A program made the translations under genes and the position numbers. A stretch of 64,000 nt of DNA from assembly GCF_040947875.1 (NCBI RefSeq), contig NZ_JBFRXN010000003.1, positions 1 to 64,000 of the forward strand. The letters run 5' to 3'. This DNA is from Pseudomonas sp. MYb118. Its GTDB lineage: Bacteria; Pseudomonadota; Gammaproteobacteria; Pseudomonadales; Pseudomonadaceae. The notes below the pieces were generated by a model, which saw only the letters and a program-made list of their open reading frames with translations, ran no database searches and was not told where the DNA came from. Position 1 is the stretch's first letter; each line of letters opens with the position of its first letter. This document shows, one piece after another, positions 42,482-52,379 of this stretch.

Positions 42482-43558
42482 ATGGCAGATCTATACGAAA
42501 ACCCAATGGGCCTGATGGGCTTCGAGTTCATCGAATTCGCATCGCCAACGCCCAACACCCTGGAGCCGATCTTCGAGATCATGGGCTTCACCAAGGTCGC
42601 GACCCACCGTTCCAAGGACGTGCACCTGTATCGCCAGGGCGCGATCAATCTGATCCTCAACAACGAGCCGCACAGCGTGGCCTCGTACTTTGCCGCCGAG
42701 CACGGGCCGTCGGTGTGCGGCATGGCATTTCGCGTCAAGGACTCGCAGAAGGCCTACAAGCGCGCACTGGAACTCGGCGCGCAGCCGATCCACATCGAAA
42801 CCGGGCCGATGGAACTGCACCTGCCGGCGATCAAGGGCATTGGCGGTGCGCCGCTGTACCTGATCGACCGTTTCGGCGAAGGCAGCTCGATCTATGACAT
42901 CGACTTCGTCTACCTCGAAGGCGTCGACCGTAACCCGGTGGGCGCGGGCCTGAAAATCATCGACCACCTGACCCACAACGTCTATCGCGGGCGCATGGCG
43001 TACTGGGCGAATTTCTACGAGAAGCTGTTCAACTTCCGCGAAATCCGCTACTTCGACATCAAGGGCGAATACACCGGCCTGACGTCCAAGGCGATGACCG
43101 CACCGGACGGCATGATCCGCATTCCGCTCAACGAAGAGTCGTCCAAGGGCGCCGGGCAGATCGAAGAGTTCCTGATGCAGTTCAACGGCGAAGGCATCCA
43201 GCACGTGGCGTTCCTCACCGACGACCTGGTCGGCACCTGGGACCGCCTGAAGAAGATCGGCATGCGCTTCATGACCGCACCGCCCGACACCTACTACGAA
43301 ATGCTCGAAGGTCGCCTGCCGAATCACGGCGAACCGGTGAACGAACTGCAATCGCGGGGCATCCTGCTCGACGGCTCTTCCGAGGCCGGCGACAAGCGCC
43401 TGCTGTTGCAGATCTTCTCGGAAACCCTGATGGGGCCGGTGTTCTTCGAATTCATCCAGCGCAAGGGCGATGACGGTTTCGGCGAGGGCAACTTCAAGGC
43501 GCTGTTCGAGTCGATCGAGCGTGATCAGATTCGGCGTGGGGTGTTGAACGCCGAGTAA
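42482..43558 (+). CDS. hpd: 4-hydroxyphenylpyruvate dioxygenase Hpd
   Basis: This 358-residue enzyme converts 4-hydroxyphenylpyruvate to homogentisate in tyrosine catabolism. Length and sequence are those of the P. fluorescens enzyme, for example [36 protein letters not shown] and the C-terminal [14 protein letters not shown]. Iron ligands are His in IDHLTHNV (about 161), His in GIQHVAFLT (about 240) and Glu in VFFEFIQR (about 322). The C-terminal helix that gates the active site is complete. ATG 42482 follows GATGAGGCGCCAACC. Confidence 0.97.
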   Translation: MADLYENPMGLMGFEFIEFASPTPNTLEPIFEIMGFTKVATHRSKDVHLYRQGAINLILNNEPHSVASYFAAEHGPSVCGMAFRVKDSQKAYKRALELGAQPIHIETGPMELHLPAIKGIGGAPLYLIDRFGEGSSIYDIDFVYLEGVDRNPVGAGLKIIDHLTHNVYRGRMAYWANFYEKLFNFREIRYFDIKGEYTGLTSKAMTAPDGMIRIPLNEESSKGAGQIEEFLMQFNGEGIQHVAFLTDDLVGTWDRLKKIGMRFMTAPPDTYYEMLEGRLPNHGEPVNELQSRGILLDGSSEAGDKRLLLQIFSETLMGPVFFEFIQRKGDDGFGEGNFKALFESIERDQIRRGVLNAE

Positions 43559-43569
43559 TGAATGAGTAA

Positions 43570-43659
43570 CTGTGGGAGCGGGCTTGCTCGCGATGGCGGA
43601 GTATCAGTCAACAGTGTTTTGACAGACCCACCGCCATCGCGAGCAGGCTCGCTCCCACA
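43570..43659. repeat. REPIN-type repeat pair
   Basis: TGTGGGAGCGGGCTTGCTCG and the inverted copy GAGCAGGCTCGCTCCCACA face each other across about 40 nt. Confidence 0.9.
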
Positions 43660-43691
43660 ATGATTTCTCCAGCAATGATCTTGAGTGTCAG

Positions 43692-44573
43692 TCAAGGCCT
43701 GCGCTGTCGCATCAAATGCTTGAACCCCTCGAACACCAGCACCAGCACCGCCATCCAGATCGGGATGTAGGTCAGCCATTCCCCAGGCTTGATGCTTTCC
43801 CCCAGCAGCAACGCCACACCCAGCAGCAATACCGGCTCCACATAACTGAGCAGGCCGAACAGGCTGAACGGCAGCAGGCGGCTGGCGATGATGTAGACCA
43901 CCAGCGCCGAGGCGCTGATCAGCCCGAGCAGCGGGATCAGCCACATCAGGGCCGGGGCCTGGTCGAACACGCCGAAACCGTTGGCGCCGCCGTGCACGAA
44001 CCACCAGGCGACGGGCAGCATGATGGCCATGTCCAGCCACAGACCGCCAAGGTTGTCGGATTTCAGCCATTTGCGCAGCACGAAATACAGCGGGTAGCCG
44101 ACCACCACCACCAGCGTGGCCCAGGAGAAGCCGCCGACCTGATACAGCTCATTGGCCACACCGAGGCTAGCGAAGAACACCGCGACTTTTTGCAGGTACG
44201 ACAGGCGTTCGCCATAGGCGATGCGCCCGGTCAGCACCATGGCCAGCGGCAACAGGAAGTAGCCCAGCGACACATCCAGGCTGTAGCCGTTGAGCGGTGC
44301 CCACATGAACAGCCACAGCTGCACGCCAAGCAGGGCGGCGGAAACGATCAGGCAGGCGATCAGCTTCGGGTCGGCGGCCACGCGTCGCACGATCTCCACG
44401 GCACGTTTCCACTCGCCGGAAAGCAGGATGAACAAGGTCATGCACGGCGCGGTCAGCAGCATGCGCCAGCCGAAAATCTCCACACCATTCAATGGGGTGA
44501 GCAGTGAGGTGTAGTAATACATGACGGCAAACAGCACCGAGGCTGAAACCGATAGAGCGATACCTTTAGACAA
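43692..44573 (-). CDS. rarD: EamA-family transporter RarD
   Basis: This 293-residue protein has about ten membrane segments, the RarD branch of the drug/metabolite transporter superfamily. The typical N-terminus (GIALSVSASVLFAVMYYYTS, then LNGVEIFGWRMLLTAP) is present, as are LGYFLLPLAMVLTGRIAYGE and PFSLFGLLSYVEPVLLLGVA. The name comes from a chloramphenicol-related phenotype, but the substrate is not known. It is monocistronic between two REPINs. Confidence 0.9.
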   Translation of the reverse strand: MSKGIALSVSASVLFAVMYYYTSLLTPLNGVEIFGWRMLLTAPCMTLFILLSGEWKRAVEIVRRVAADPKLIACLIVSAALLGVQLWLFMWAPLNGYSLDVSLGYFLLPLAMVLTGRIAYGERLSYLQKVAVFFASLGVANELYQVGGFSWATLVVVVGYPLYFVLRKWLKSDNLGGLWLDMAIMLPVAWWFVHGGANGFGVFDQAPALMWLIPLLGLISASALVVYIIASRLLPFSLFGLLSYVEPVLLLGVALLLGESIKPGEWLTYIPIWMAVLVLVFEGFKHLMRQRRP

Positions 44574-44684
44574 ACTGTCCTCGCGAAGTCGAGCGTTGAA
44601 CGGGGTGCGGAGGATACGCGGTTTTTGTTGTGAATATTGGCCGAGTGATCAAAATCCACAACACTTCAAAGCCTAGCCCAAATT

Positions 44685-44778
44685 ACTGTAGGAGCGAGCT
44701 TGCTCGCGATGGCAGTGTGTCAGACACATCAAGGCTGACTGGTACACCGCCATCGTGGGCAAGCCCGCTCCTACAGGG
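44685..44778. repeat. REPIN-type repeat pair
   Basis: TGTAGGAGCGAGCTTGCTCG and the inverted copy GGGCAAGCCCGCTCCTACAG enclose about 45 nt, ending next to the aldo/keto reductase stop. Confidence 0.9.
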
Positions 44779-44779
44779 A

Positions 44780-45787
44780 TCACCGAGCCCTACGCCCCGA
44801 AACAAAATGCCCGACATCATTGAACCCCGGTGTCGAGGCATGCCCCGGTGTCACCAGCGAGTCGATGAACGCTTCGTCCTCGGCGGTGATCTTCACCGCC
44901 TGCGCCTTGGTGTAGGCGTCCCATTGTTCCTCGGTGCGCGGCCCGACGATGGCCGAGGTGACGGCGCTGTTGTTGAGCACCCAGGCAATCGCGAACTCGA
45001 CGATGCCCACGCCGCGCTCCTGGGTGTATTGCTGGATCTGCTGGGCGATGCGCAGGGATTCGACGCGCCATTCGACTTCCAGGATGCGCTTGTCGGCACG
45101 GCCGGCGCGGCTGTTGGCGTCGGGTTTGGCGTCCGGGGCGTATTTGCCGCTGAGCACGCCACGGGCCAGCGGGCTGAAGGGCACCACGCCCAGGCCGTAG
45201 TTCTGCGCGGCGGTGATCTGCTCGGGCTCGGCCTGGCGGTTGACGATGTTGTACAGCGGCTGGCTGATCACCGGGCGGTCGACCCCCAGTTGATCGGCCA
45301 GGCGGATCACCTCGGCAATGCGCCAGCCACGGTAGTTCGACAGGCCCCAGTAACGCACCTTGCCCTGGCGGATCAGGTCGCCCATCGCCGATACCGTGAC
45401 CGCAAGCGGTGTGTTGTGGTCCTCGCGGTGCAGGTAATAGATGTCCAGATAGTCCGTGCCCAGGCGCGTCAGGCTGGCGTCGATGCCGTTGAACAGGTGC
45501 TTGCGGCTCAGCCCTGAACGATTGGGTACGCCATCGGCCGGACCGAAACCGACCTTGGTGGCGAGCACCCACTGGTGACGGTTGGCGGCAATCGCTTCGC
45601 CGACGATTTCCTCGGAGCGCCCGCCTGTGTAGACGTCGGCGGTGTCGATGAAATTGATGCCCTGGTCCCAGGCCTTGTCGATGATCCGCAGGGAATCCTC
45701 GGTGCTGGTCTGCTCGCCAAACATCATGGTGCCCAGGGTCAGGGTGGACACCTGCAAACCGGAATGACCCAACGTGCGATAGCTCAT
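44780..45787 (-). CDS. Aldo/keto reductase (YajO/GPR-like)
   Basis: This 335-residue NADPH-dependent TIM-barrel oxidoreductase starts MSYRTLGHSGLQVSTLTLGT. The catalytic tetrad is visible as FIDTADVYTGGRSEE (Asp, Tyr), VLATKVGFG (Lys) and IYYLHREDHNT (His). The cofactor end is SAIVGPRTEEQWD. The start is ATG 45787, behind AAAGGAATTCAGC. It is divergent from the CdaR-type regulator with 114 nt between starts. Substrate is not predictable. Confidence 0.92.
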   Translation of the reverse strand: MSYRTLGHSGLQVSTLTLGTMMFGEQTSTEDSLRIIDKAWDQGINFIDTADVYTGGRSEEIVGEAIAANRHQWVLATKVGFGPADGVPNRSGLSRKHLFNGIDASLTRLGTDYLDIYYLHREDHNTPLAVTVSAMGDLIRQGKVRYWGLSNYRGWRIAEVIRLADQLGVDRPVISQPLYNIVNRQAEPEQITAAQNYGLGVVPFSPLARGVLSGKYAPDAKPDANSRAGRADKRILEVEWRVESLRIAQQIQQYTQERGVGIVEFAIAWVLNNSAVTSAIVGPRTEEQWDAYTKAQAVKITAEDEAFIDSLVTPGHASTPGFNDVGHFVSGRRAR

Positions 45788-45901
45788 GCTGAATTCCTTT
45801 TGCCAGTGGGAAAGCTTCAATCAAATACCAGAATTTTCCCGCGTGGCAAACGGTATCGGTTGCGGTAACGTGGATCTCCCCGCGCTTGCAAGGATTCTTG
45901 A

Positions 45902-46999
45902 ATGTTCGAACTCGATCACGACCTGGCCCAGGACATCGTTGACCGGGCCATGGCCATCCTGCCGTACAACGTCAACGTCATGGACAGTCAGGGGCTGATC
46001 CTCGGCAGCGGTGAAGCGGGAAGGGTCAACACCCGGCACGAAGGTGCGCAACTGGTGCTGGCCAACCAGCGGGTGGTGGAGATCGACGCGCAGACGGCCA
46101 TGCACCTCAAGGGGGTGCAACCGGGGATCAACCTGCCGCTGTGGCTCGACCAGCGCCTGATCGGGGTGCTGGGCATCACCGGCGAACCCGAACAATTGCG
46201 CACCTACGCCGAACTGGTGCGCATGACTGCCGAGATGCTGGTGGCCCAGCGCAATCAGCAGAGCGACCAGCAATGGCGGCGTCAACGCTGCGATGACCTG
46301 CTGGCGTTGCTGTTGAGCGAGGCCGGCGATGCGCCGCGGCTGATCGACGAAGCGCAGCAGATGGGCCTGAAGCCGCAACTGGCGCGGGTGCCGTACCTGT
46401 TCGAACTGGGGGCGGGACAAACCGTCGAGGCGCTGGGGGCCTGGTTGAGCGCGCGTTACCCGGACAGCTGGTGCGTGAGTGCGTCCGCATCGTCGTTGCT
46501 GTGGTGCCGGGCGGCGAGCCTGACGGTGGACAACGAGCGGCTGCTGGAGAAACTCGACAAGCAGGGCGGGAACATTCTGCGCATGGCCGTGGGCGCGCCG
46601 GCGGAGGGGCTGGCGAGCCTGCGCCGCGGCTGCCAACGGGTCGCTGACCTGCTGGCCTACGGCCGCGATGTGCAACCCCGAACCCGGGAGCTGAGCCTTT
46701 CGCGCTATCGCCTGCCGGTGTTGCTGTGGCGTCATCGCGATGACGATGCCCTGGATGAACTGCTCAAGCCGCTGCGCGAGCTGATCGCCCGCGATGGCAA
46801 CGGCCAGTTGCTGGCGACCTTGCGTAGCTGGTGCGAGCACGACGGCCAGAGCCAGGCCTGCGCTGATGCACTGGGCATCCACCGTAACAGCCTGCGTTAT
46901 CGGATGGAGCGGGTGGCCGAGATCAGCGGGGTCGATCCTTTGCGGTTGGAGGGGATGCTCGTGTTGTATTTGGGGGTGCAGTTACTGCCCGAAAATTGA
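45902..46999 (+). CDS. CdaR-family sugar diacid regulator
   Basis: This 365-residue activator has the N-terminal sugar-diacid binding domain (LAQDIVDRAMAILPYNVNVM, then GQGLILGSGE-like SQGLILGSGEAGRVNTRHEG, residues 5-135). The C-terminal PucR-type helix-turn-helix is ADALGIHRNSLRYRMERV near residues 325-345. CdaR-type regulators respond to glycerate and control glucarate/galactarate/glycerate genes. Glycerate kinase follows 222 nt downstream on the same strand, which supports that role. Confidence 0.9.
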   Translation: MFELDHDLAQDIVDRAMAILPYNVNVMDSQGLILGSGEAGRVNTRHEGAQLVLANQRVVEIDAQTAMHLKGVQPGINLPLWLDQRLIGVLGITGEPEQLRTYAELVRMTAEMLVAQRNQQSDQQWRRQRCDDLLALLLSEAGDAPRLIDEAQQMGLKPQLARVPYLFELGAGQTVEALGAWLSARYPDSWCVSASASSLLWCRAASLTVDNERLLEKLDKQGGNILRMAVGAPAEGLASLRRGCQRVADLLAYGRDVQPRTRELSLSRYRLPVLLWRHRDDDALDELLKPLRELIARDGNGQLLATLRSWCEHDGQSQACADALGIHRNSLRYRMERVAEISGVDPLRLEGMLVLYLGVQLLPEN

Positions 47000-47010
47000 G
47001 GTGTCCTTTC

Positions 47011-47092
47011 GGCCGCCATCGCGAGCAAGGCTCGCTCCTACAGGGGGCAGCGGCGCTCACAAACCTGTAGGAGCGGGCTTGCCCGCGATGAC
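47011..47092. repeat. REP pair in the outward orientation
   Basis: GCCGCCATCGCGAGCAAGGC comes first and TGTAGGAGCGGGCTTGCCCG second, the reverse of the usual order, with about 25 nt between. The first copy has an extra G in its loop. Confidence 0.8.
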
Positions 47093-47221
47093 GGCGCCAC
47101 GGTCACCATCCATCCCCCTTTGTAAAAATGAACAATAAACACCACCGCCTCTTGTGCGCCGCAACGGCGTAATCCGCCAGGGCGACTGGCAGCATGAAGA
47201 CCTGAAAACAGGAGAATCCCC

Positions 47222-48361
47222 ATGAAGATCGTCATCGCCCCCGACTCGTTCAAGGACAGCCTCAGTGCCCAGGGTGTCGCCGACGCTATTGCCCAGGGCC
47301 TGGCGCAGGTCTGGCCCGATGCGCAACTGGTCAAATGCCCGATGGCCGACGGCGGCGAAGGCACGGTCGAGTCGATCCTGGCCGCCTGCGAGGGCCAGTT
47401 GCGCCGCACCCAGGTGCGCGGGCCGCTGGGCAAACCGGTCGATGCTGCGTGGGGCTGGCTGCCCGAGAGCCACACGGCGATCATCGAAATGGCTGAAGCC
47501 AGCGGGCTGCAACTGGTCGCCACCGACCAGCGCGACGCCTGCATCAGCAGCACTTATGGCACTGGCGAGTTGATCCGCGCGGCGCTGGATGCCGGCGCGC
47601 AGCGGGTGATCCTGGCGATTGGCGGTAGCGCCACCAACGATGGCGGCGCCGGGGCGGTGCAGGCGCTGGGGGCGAAGTTGCTCGATGCCCAGGGCCAGAG
47701 CCTGGCACCGGGTGGCCTGGCGCTGGCGCAACTGGCGCGCATCGACCTTGGCCAACTCGACCCACGTCTGGCCGCCGTGCGCTTCGACATCGCCGCCGAC
47801 GTCAACAACCCGCTGTGCGGCCCCCATGGCGCCTCGGCGATTTTCGGCCCGCAGAAAGGCGCGTCGCCACAGCAGGTCGAGCAACTGGACCGCGCGCTGG
47901 GGCACTTTGCCGACCATTGCGCGCAGGTGCTCGACAAGGATGTGCGCGATGAACCGGGCAGCGGCGCGGCGGGCGGCCTGGGCTTTGCCGCCAAGGCCTT
48001 CCTCGGCGCGCAGTTCCAGGCCGGGGTCGAGGTGGTGGCGGAGCTGGTGGGTCTTGCCGAGGCGGTGAAAGGCGCAAGCCTGGTGATCACCGGCGAAGGC
48101 CGTTTCGATGCACAGACCCTGCGCGGCAAGACCCCGTTCGGCGTGGCGCGTATCGCCCGGCAGCAGGGCGTACCGGTGATCGTGATCGCCGGCACCCTCG
48201 GCGAGGGTTACCAGGCGTTGTACGAACACGGCATCGACGCTGCGTTCGCCCTGACCAGCGGCCCGATGACCCTGCAACAGGCGTGCAGCGAAGCACCACG
48301 CCTGTTGCAGGAACGGGCAAGCGACATCGCCCGGGTTTGGCGGATGGCCAGCCAATCCTGA
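47222..48361 (+). CDS. garK: Glycerate kinase (GarK/GlxK family)
   Basis: This 379-residue kinase phosphorylates glycerate, feeding it into glycolysis. Family features are KIVIAPDSFKDSLSAQGVAD at the start, MADGGEGTVESI, LAIGGSATNDGGAGAVQALG, ADVNNPLCGPHGASAIFGPQ and VITGEGRFDAQTLRGKTPFG. ATG 47222 follows AGGAGAATCCCC. The upstream CdaR-type gene is its likely activator. Symbol by family; garK or glxK cannot be told apart here. Confidence 0.93.
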   Translation: MKIVIAPDSFKDSLSAQGVADAIAQGLAQVWPDAQLVKCPMADGGEGTVESILAACEGQLRRTQVRGPLGKPVDAAWGWLPESHTAIIEMAEASGLQLVATDQRDACISSTYGTGELIRAALDAGAQRVILAIGGSATNDGGAGAVQALGAKLLDAQGQSLAPGGLALAQLARIDLGQLDPRLAAVRFDIAADVNNPLCGPHGASAIFGPQKGASPQQVEQLDRALGHFADHCAQVLDKDVRDEPGSGAAGGLGFAAKAFLGAQFQAGVEVVAELVGLAEAVKGASLVITGEGRFDAQTLRGKTPFGVARIARQQGVPVIVIAGTLGEGYQALYEHGIDAAFALTSGPMTLQQACSEAPRLLQERASDIARVWRMASQS

Positions 48362-48374
48362 TCCCCGCGCGCGC

Positions 48375-48480
48375 CCCTGTGGGAGCGAGCCTGCTCGCGA
48401 TAAATGTCAAAGATAGCTCGGTCAACCTGACACCCCGCAGTGCCTGCGCATTCATCGCGAGCAGGCTCGCTCCCACAGGT
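48375..48480. repeat. REPIN-type repeat pair
   Basis: TGTGGGAGCGAGCCTGCTCG and its inverted copy enclose about 55 nt. A further partial REP (GCAGGAGCGAGCA) follows at about 48495. Confidence 0.9.
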
Positions 48481-48694
48481 GGCACACCGTACCTGCAGGA
48501 GCGAGCAGGGACGTTCGTACCATGTCGAAGTGCAGTGTTTCATGGGTGAAACACTCGTAACTCGTTGAAATATATTTCGCAAATCCCCGCAAAAAATCTC
48601 AAGCCCCGCCGATATAGAAATCAGGCGCACCCCAGTCGTGCCCAACCAGAAAGCAAGGATGCTCGAAGCCACACTCACCCCCGAGTATCGTCCT

Positions 48695-50320
48695 ATGTCC
48701 TTGCGTAATCTGAACATCGCACCACGAGCCTTCCTGGGATTTGCCTTCATCGCCTTGCTGGTGATTGTGCTGGGCGTGTTTGCGGTCAACCGCATGTCGG
48801 TCATCCGCCAGGCCTCCATTGACATGGGCAATACCCAGCTGCCGAGTGTCGGTTACCTGGGCAACATCACCGAGAACGTCCTGCGCATGCGCATTCTGTC
48901 GTTCCGCATTCTGGTCAACCGCGAGCCGGCCAGCCTGCAGGAAGCCGACGCGCGCATCGGTGTGCTCAGCGACAAGGTGCGCAAGGCGCAGGCCAATTAT
49001 GCGGCGTTGCCGATGGGGCCGAGTGAAGCGGCGCTGTACAAGGAATTCAGCACGACGCTGGACAACTACATGCAAGCCCAGCGCGAGATGGTCGACCTGT
49101 CGCGCCAGAACAAGGTCGATGAGTTGCGCACCCTGATCAACACCCGGATCAAGGACGGCACCGACCTCATGGGCGAGCAGCTCAACAAGCTGGTGGCGTT
49201 CAACGCCGAAGGCGCGAAAGCCGCCGGGGTGACCGCTGCCAACAACTACAGCGGTGCCATCAACGGCATCATCGCGGTGGCGGTGCTCGCGGCGGTGATG
49301 ACCGTGCTGCTGGCCTGGCTGCTGACCCGCAGCATCGTCACGCCGCTGGCCCGCGCGGTGCAGGCGGCCGAAACCATTGCCGGTGGCAACCTGACCAAAG
49401 CCGTCGAAGTCGATGGCAAGGACGAGCCGGCCCGTCTGCTCAGCGCCTTGTCCACCATGCAGGGCAACCTGCGCAAGACCATTGAGCAAATTGCCGGTTC
49501 CGCCACGCAACTGGGCGCCGCTGCCGAAGAACTGAGCGCGGTGACCGAAGAAGCGTCGCGCGGCATGCAACAGCAGAATGACGAAATCGAACAGGCCGCC
49601 ACGGCGGTCAATGAAATGACCGCCGCGGTGGAAGAGGTGGCGCGCAACGCGGTGTCGACCTCCGAAGCGTCGAACCAGTCGACCCAGGCCGCGCGCGAAG
49701 GCCGTGACCGTGTGGTGGAAACCGTTGACGCGATCCAGACCATGACCCACGACGTGCAGAACACCTCGCTGATGATCGAAGGCCTGGCGGAGCAGGGTCG
49801 GGACATCGGCAAGGTGCTGGACGTGATCCGCGCCATCGCCGAACAGACCAACCTGCTGGCGCTGAACGCCGCCATCGAAGCCGCCCGTGCCGGTGAAGCC
49901 GGGCGTGGGTTTGCCGTGGTGGCCGACGAGGTGCGGGCGCTGGCCCATCGCACCGCGCAGTCGACCCAGGAAATCGAGAAGATGGTCGCCGGCATCCAGA
50001 ACGGCACGGGCGAAGCGGTGTCGTCGATGCAGCAGAGCAACCAGCGCACTCAAAGCACCCTGGAAATGGCCCGTGCCGCCGGGATTGCCCTGGAGCAGAT
50101 CACCCAGTCGATCCACCAGATCAACGAACGCAACCTGGTGATCGCCAGCGCCTCGGAAGAACAGGCGCAGGTGTCCCGCGAGGTGGACCGCAACCTGGTG
50201 AACATCCGCGACCTGGCCACCCAGTCCGCCGCCGGCGCCAACCAGACCAGCGCCGCCACCCACGAACTGTCACGCCTGGCCGTGGACTTGAACGCAATGG
50301 TGGCACGCTTCGTCATCTGA
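48695..50320 (+). CDS. Methyl-accepting chemotaxis protein
   Basis: This 541-residue receptor has a first membrane segment near residues 11-31 ([19 protein letters not shown]), a periplasmic four-helix-bundle sensor (about 32-190) and a second membrane segment ([20 protein letters not shown]). A HAMP domain ([20 protein letters not shown]) and the signalling domain follow, with the conserved hairpin tip [20 protein letters not shown]. No C-terminal NWETF-like pentapeptide is present. The start is set at ATG 48695, since upstream in-frame ATGs add residues foreign to the family. Ligand is unknown. Confidence 0.94.
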   Translation: MSLRNLNIAPRAFLGFAFIALLVIVLGVFAVNRMSVIRQASIDMGNTQLPSVGYLGNITENVLRMRILSFRILVNREPASLQEADARIGVLSDKVRKAQANYAALPMGPSEAALYKEFSTTLDNYMQAQREMVDLSRQNKVDELRTLINTRIKDGTDLMGEQLNKLVAFNAEGAKAAGVTAANNYSGAINGIIAVAVLAAVMTVLLAWLLTRSIVTPLARAVQAAETIAGGNLTKAVEVDGKDEPARLLSALSTMQGNLRKTIEQIAGSATQLGAAAEELSAVTEEASRGMQQQNDEIEQAATAVNEMTAAVEEVARNAVSTSEASNQSTQAAREGRDRVVETVDAIQTMTHDVQNTSLMIEGLAEQGRDIGKVLDVIRAIAEQTNLLALNAAIEAARAGEAGRGFAVVADEVRALAHRTAQSTQEIEKMVAGIQNGTGEAVSSMQQSNQRTQSTLEMARAAGIALEQITQSIHQINERNLVIASASEEQAQVSREVDRNLVNIRDLATQSAAGANQTSAATHELSRLAVDLNAMVARFVI

Positions 50321-50406
50321 TCACCGCGAACGGCGTGGGCCCACTGGCGGGTTTGCAGATTTGAGATAGGGTTGAGGCAAGGAGACACCGCGCGAAAGGA
50401 GGCCCC

Positions 50407-51594
50407 ATGCGCTACTCAGCCCTGACTCAACGAATTGCCGGCGACGGCGCGGCGGCCTGGCGGATTCACGATCGAGCGCTGCAACTGCGCGAGCAGGGCG
50501 TCGATGTGTTGCTGCTGTCGATTGGCGATCCGGATTTCGACACGCCCAGGCCCATCGTCCGCGCTGCCATCGACAGTCTGGAAGCGGGCGACACCCATTA
50601 CCCACCCGTGCGGGGCACCGCGGGGCTGCGCGACAGCATCGCCCGCCGCCATCGCCAGCACAGCGGCCAGGAGGTGAGCGCCGAGCATGTCATCGTCATG
50701 CCTGGCGCCCAGTGCGCGGTGTACTCCGTGGCGCAGTGCCTGCTCGATCCTGGTGATGAAGTGATCGTCGCCGAACCGATGTACGTGACTTACGAAGGCG
50801 TGTTCGGCGCCATCGGCGCCAGGGTCTTGCCCGTGCCGGTGCGCCCGGACAACGGCTTTCGGGTCGACCCCGCCCAGGTGGCGGCGCTGATCACGCCGCG
50901 GACACGCGCCATCCTGCTCAACAGCCCGAACAACCCTTCCGGCGCCAGCCTGCCGTTGCTGGTCTGGCAGGAACTGGCGTCGCTGTGTGTGCGGCACGAC
51001 TTGTGGTTGATCAGTGACGAGGTCTACAGCGATCTGCTGTACGAGGGCGAGCACATCAGCCCGGCCAGCCTGCCCGGCATGGCCGAGCGCACGGCGACCA
51101 TCAACAGCCTGTCCAAGTCCCACGCCATGAGCGGCTGGCGGGTCGGCTGGGTGATCGGGCCGAAACGTCTGGCCGACCACCTGGAACATTTGTCCCTGTG
51201 CATGTTGTTCGGCATTCCCGAGTTCATCCAGAACGCCGCGCAGCGGGCGCTGGACGAGGAGCTGCCGGAAGTGGCGATGATGCGCGAGGAGTATCGCCAG
51301 CGCCGTGACCTGGTGTGCACGCGCCTGAATGGATGTCCCGGGCTGCGGGCGATTCGGCCGGATGGCGGCATGTTCGTGATGGTGGACGTGCGCCAGACCG
51401 GCTTGACCGCCCAGCAATTCGCCGAACGGCTGCTGGAGGGTTACGGTGTTTCGGTGCTGGCAGGCGAAGCCTTCGGGCCCAGCGCAGCCGGGCATATTCG
51501 CCTCGGCCTGGTGGTGGGGCAGGTGCAACTGGCGGATGCCTGTCGGCGGATTGCGTTGTGTGCGATGGATATGCTCGAGGGGCGGCGGGCCTGA
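50407..51594 (+). CDS. aruH: Arginine:pyruvate transaminase-like aminotransferase AruH
   Basis: This 395-residue PLP-dependent class I aminotransferase strongly resembles P. aeruginosa AruH, which begins the arginine transaminase pathway. Shared segments include TQRIAGDGAAAW, LLLSIGDPDFDTP, GDEVIVAEPMYVTYE, NSPNNPSGASLP, LISDEVYSDLLY, SLSKSHAMSGWRVGW (PLP Lys) and AGEAFGPSAAGHIRLGLV. ATG 50407 follows AAAGGAGGCCCC. AruI does not follow it. The neighbouring convergent LysE-type exporter also concerns amino acids. Confidence 0.85.
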   Translation: MRYSALTQRIAGDGAAAWRIHDRALQLREQGVDVLLLSIGDPDFDTPRPIVRAAIDSLEAGDTHYPPVRGTAGLRDSIARRHRQHSGQEVSAEHVIVMPGAQCAVYSVAQCLLDPGDEVIVAEPMYVTYEGVFGAIGARVLPVPVRPDNGFRVDPAQVAALITPRTRAILLNSPNNPSGASLPLLVWQELASLCVRHDLWLISDEVYSDLLYEGEHISPASLPGMAERTATINSLSKSHAMSGWRVGWVIGPKRLADHLEHLSLCMLFGIPEFIQNAAQRALDEELPEVAMMREEYRQRRDLVCTRLNGCPGLRAIRPDGGMFVMVDVRQTGLTAQQFAERLLEGYGVSVLAGEAFGPSAAGHIRLGLVVGQVQLADACRRIALCAMDMLEGRRA

Positions 51595-51619
51595 GGGTTT
51601 TGTGGTGGCTGTTCCGGCC

Positions 51620-51698
51620 CCATCGCGAGCAGGCTCGCTCCCACATTTGGATCTGTGAACACCAACCCACTGTGGGAGCGAGCCTGCTCGCGATGAGG
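51620..51698. repeat. REP pair in the outward orientation
   Basis: CATCGCGAGCAGGCTCGCTC comes first and TGTGGGAGCGAGCCTGCTCG second, with about 25 nt between them. Confidence 0.88.
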
Positions 51699-51721
51699 CC
51701 CGCCAGAACAACAAACAACTT

Positions 51722-52336
51722 TCAGAGCACACTCAACCAGGCCGACCCCAACAGCAACAACGCCATGCACCGATTGAACCGCTGCACCGCACGCGGCGAA
51801 CGCAACCAGCGCACCGAACCCGCCCCCAGCAACGCCCAGACCCCAAGGCACGGCAGGGAAATCAGAAAAAACGCCAGCGACAACACCAACACATGCCCCA
51901 GGCGTTCTTCCCCGGCACCGGCGAACACACTGACCACCGCCAGCGCCATCATCCAGGTTTTCGGGTTGATCAGTTGCAGGCTCGCCGCGCCCACCAGGCC
52001 CAACCGGCCGTTGGGGTCCGGGGCGTCCAGGGCCTCGGCGGGGGCGCTGAAGATCTGCCAGGCCAGGTAGCTCAGCCAGGCGACGCCGATCCACTGCATC
52101 GCGCTTTGCACGGTGGGCATTGTGGTCAACGTCGAACCCGCTCCGGTCCCCACCAACAACACGATCGTCGCGGCGCTGGCGCAGGCACCGAAGATGATCG
52201 GCAGCGCCGCGCCCAGGCCGTACCGCGCGCTGTTGCTCAGCACCAGGATGTTGGTCGGGCCAGGGGTGATCGAGGCCACGAAGGCAAACAGCAAAAAGGG
52301 CAGCAAGGTCGGGAAGGAAGTGAACATCGCGGGCAA
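51722..52336 (-). CDS. LysE-family amino acid exporter
   Basis: This 204-residue protein has about six membrane segments and the LysE/RhtB signature near its start (LLFAFVASITPGPTNILVLS; the PGP motif is diagnostic). Conserved LIGVAWLSYLAWQIF-like (WIGVAWLSYLAWQIFSAP) and LINPKTWMMALAVV segments follow. Such exporters relieve amino acid excess. It is convergent with aruH and shares the strand with the AraC-type gene upstream. Confidence 0.92.
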   Translation of the reverse strand: MPAMFTSFPTLLPFLLFAFVASITPGPTNILVLSNSARYGLGAALPIIFGACASAATIVLLVGTGAGSTLTTMPTVQSAMQWIGVAWLSYLAWQIFSAPAEALDAPDPNGRLGLVGAASLQLINPKTWMMALAVVSVFAGAGEERLGHVLVLSLAFFLISLPCLGVWALLGAGSVRWLRSPRAVQRFNRCMALLLLGSAWLSVL

Positions 52337-52379
52337 CTCCGGTGAAGATCATTGCAACCGATCTTCACAAGCCCAGCGC

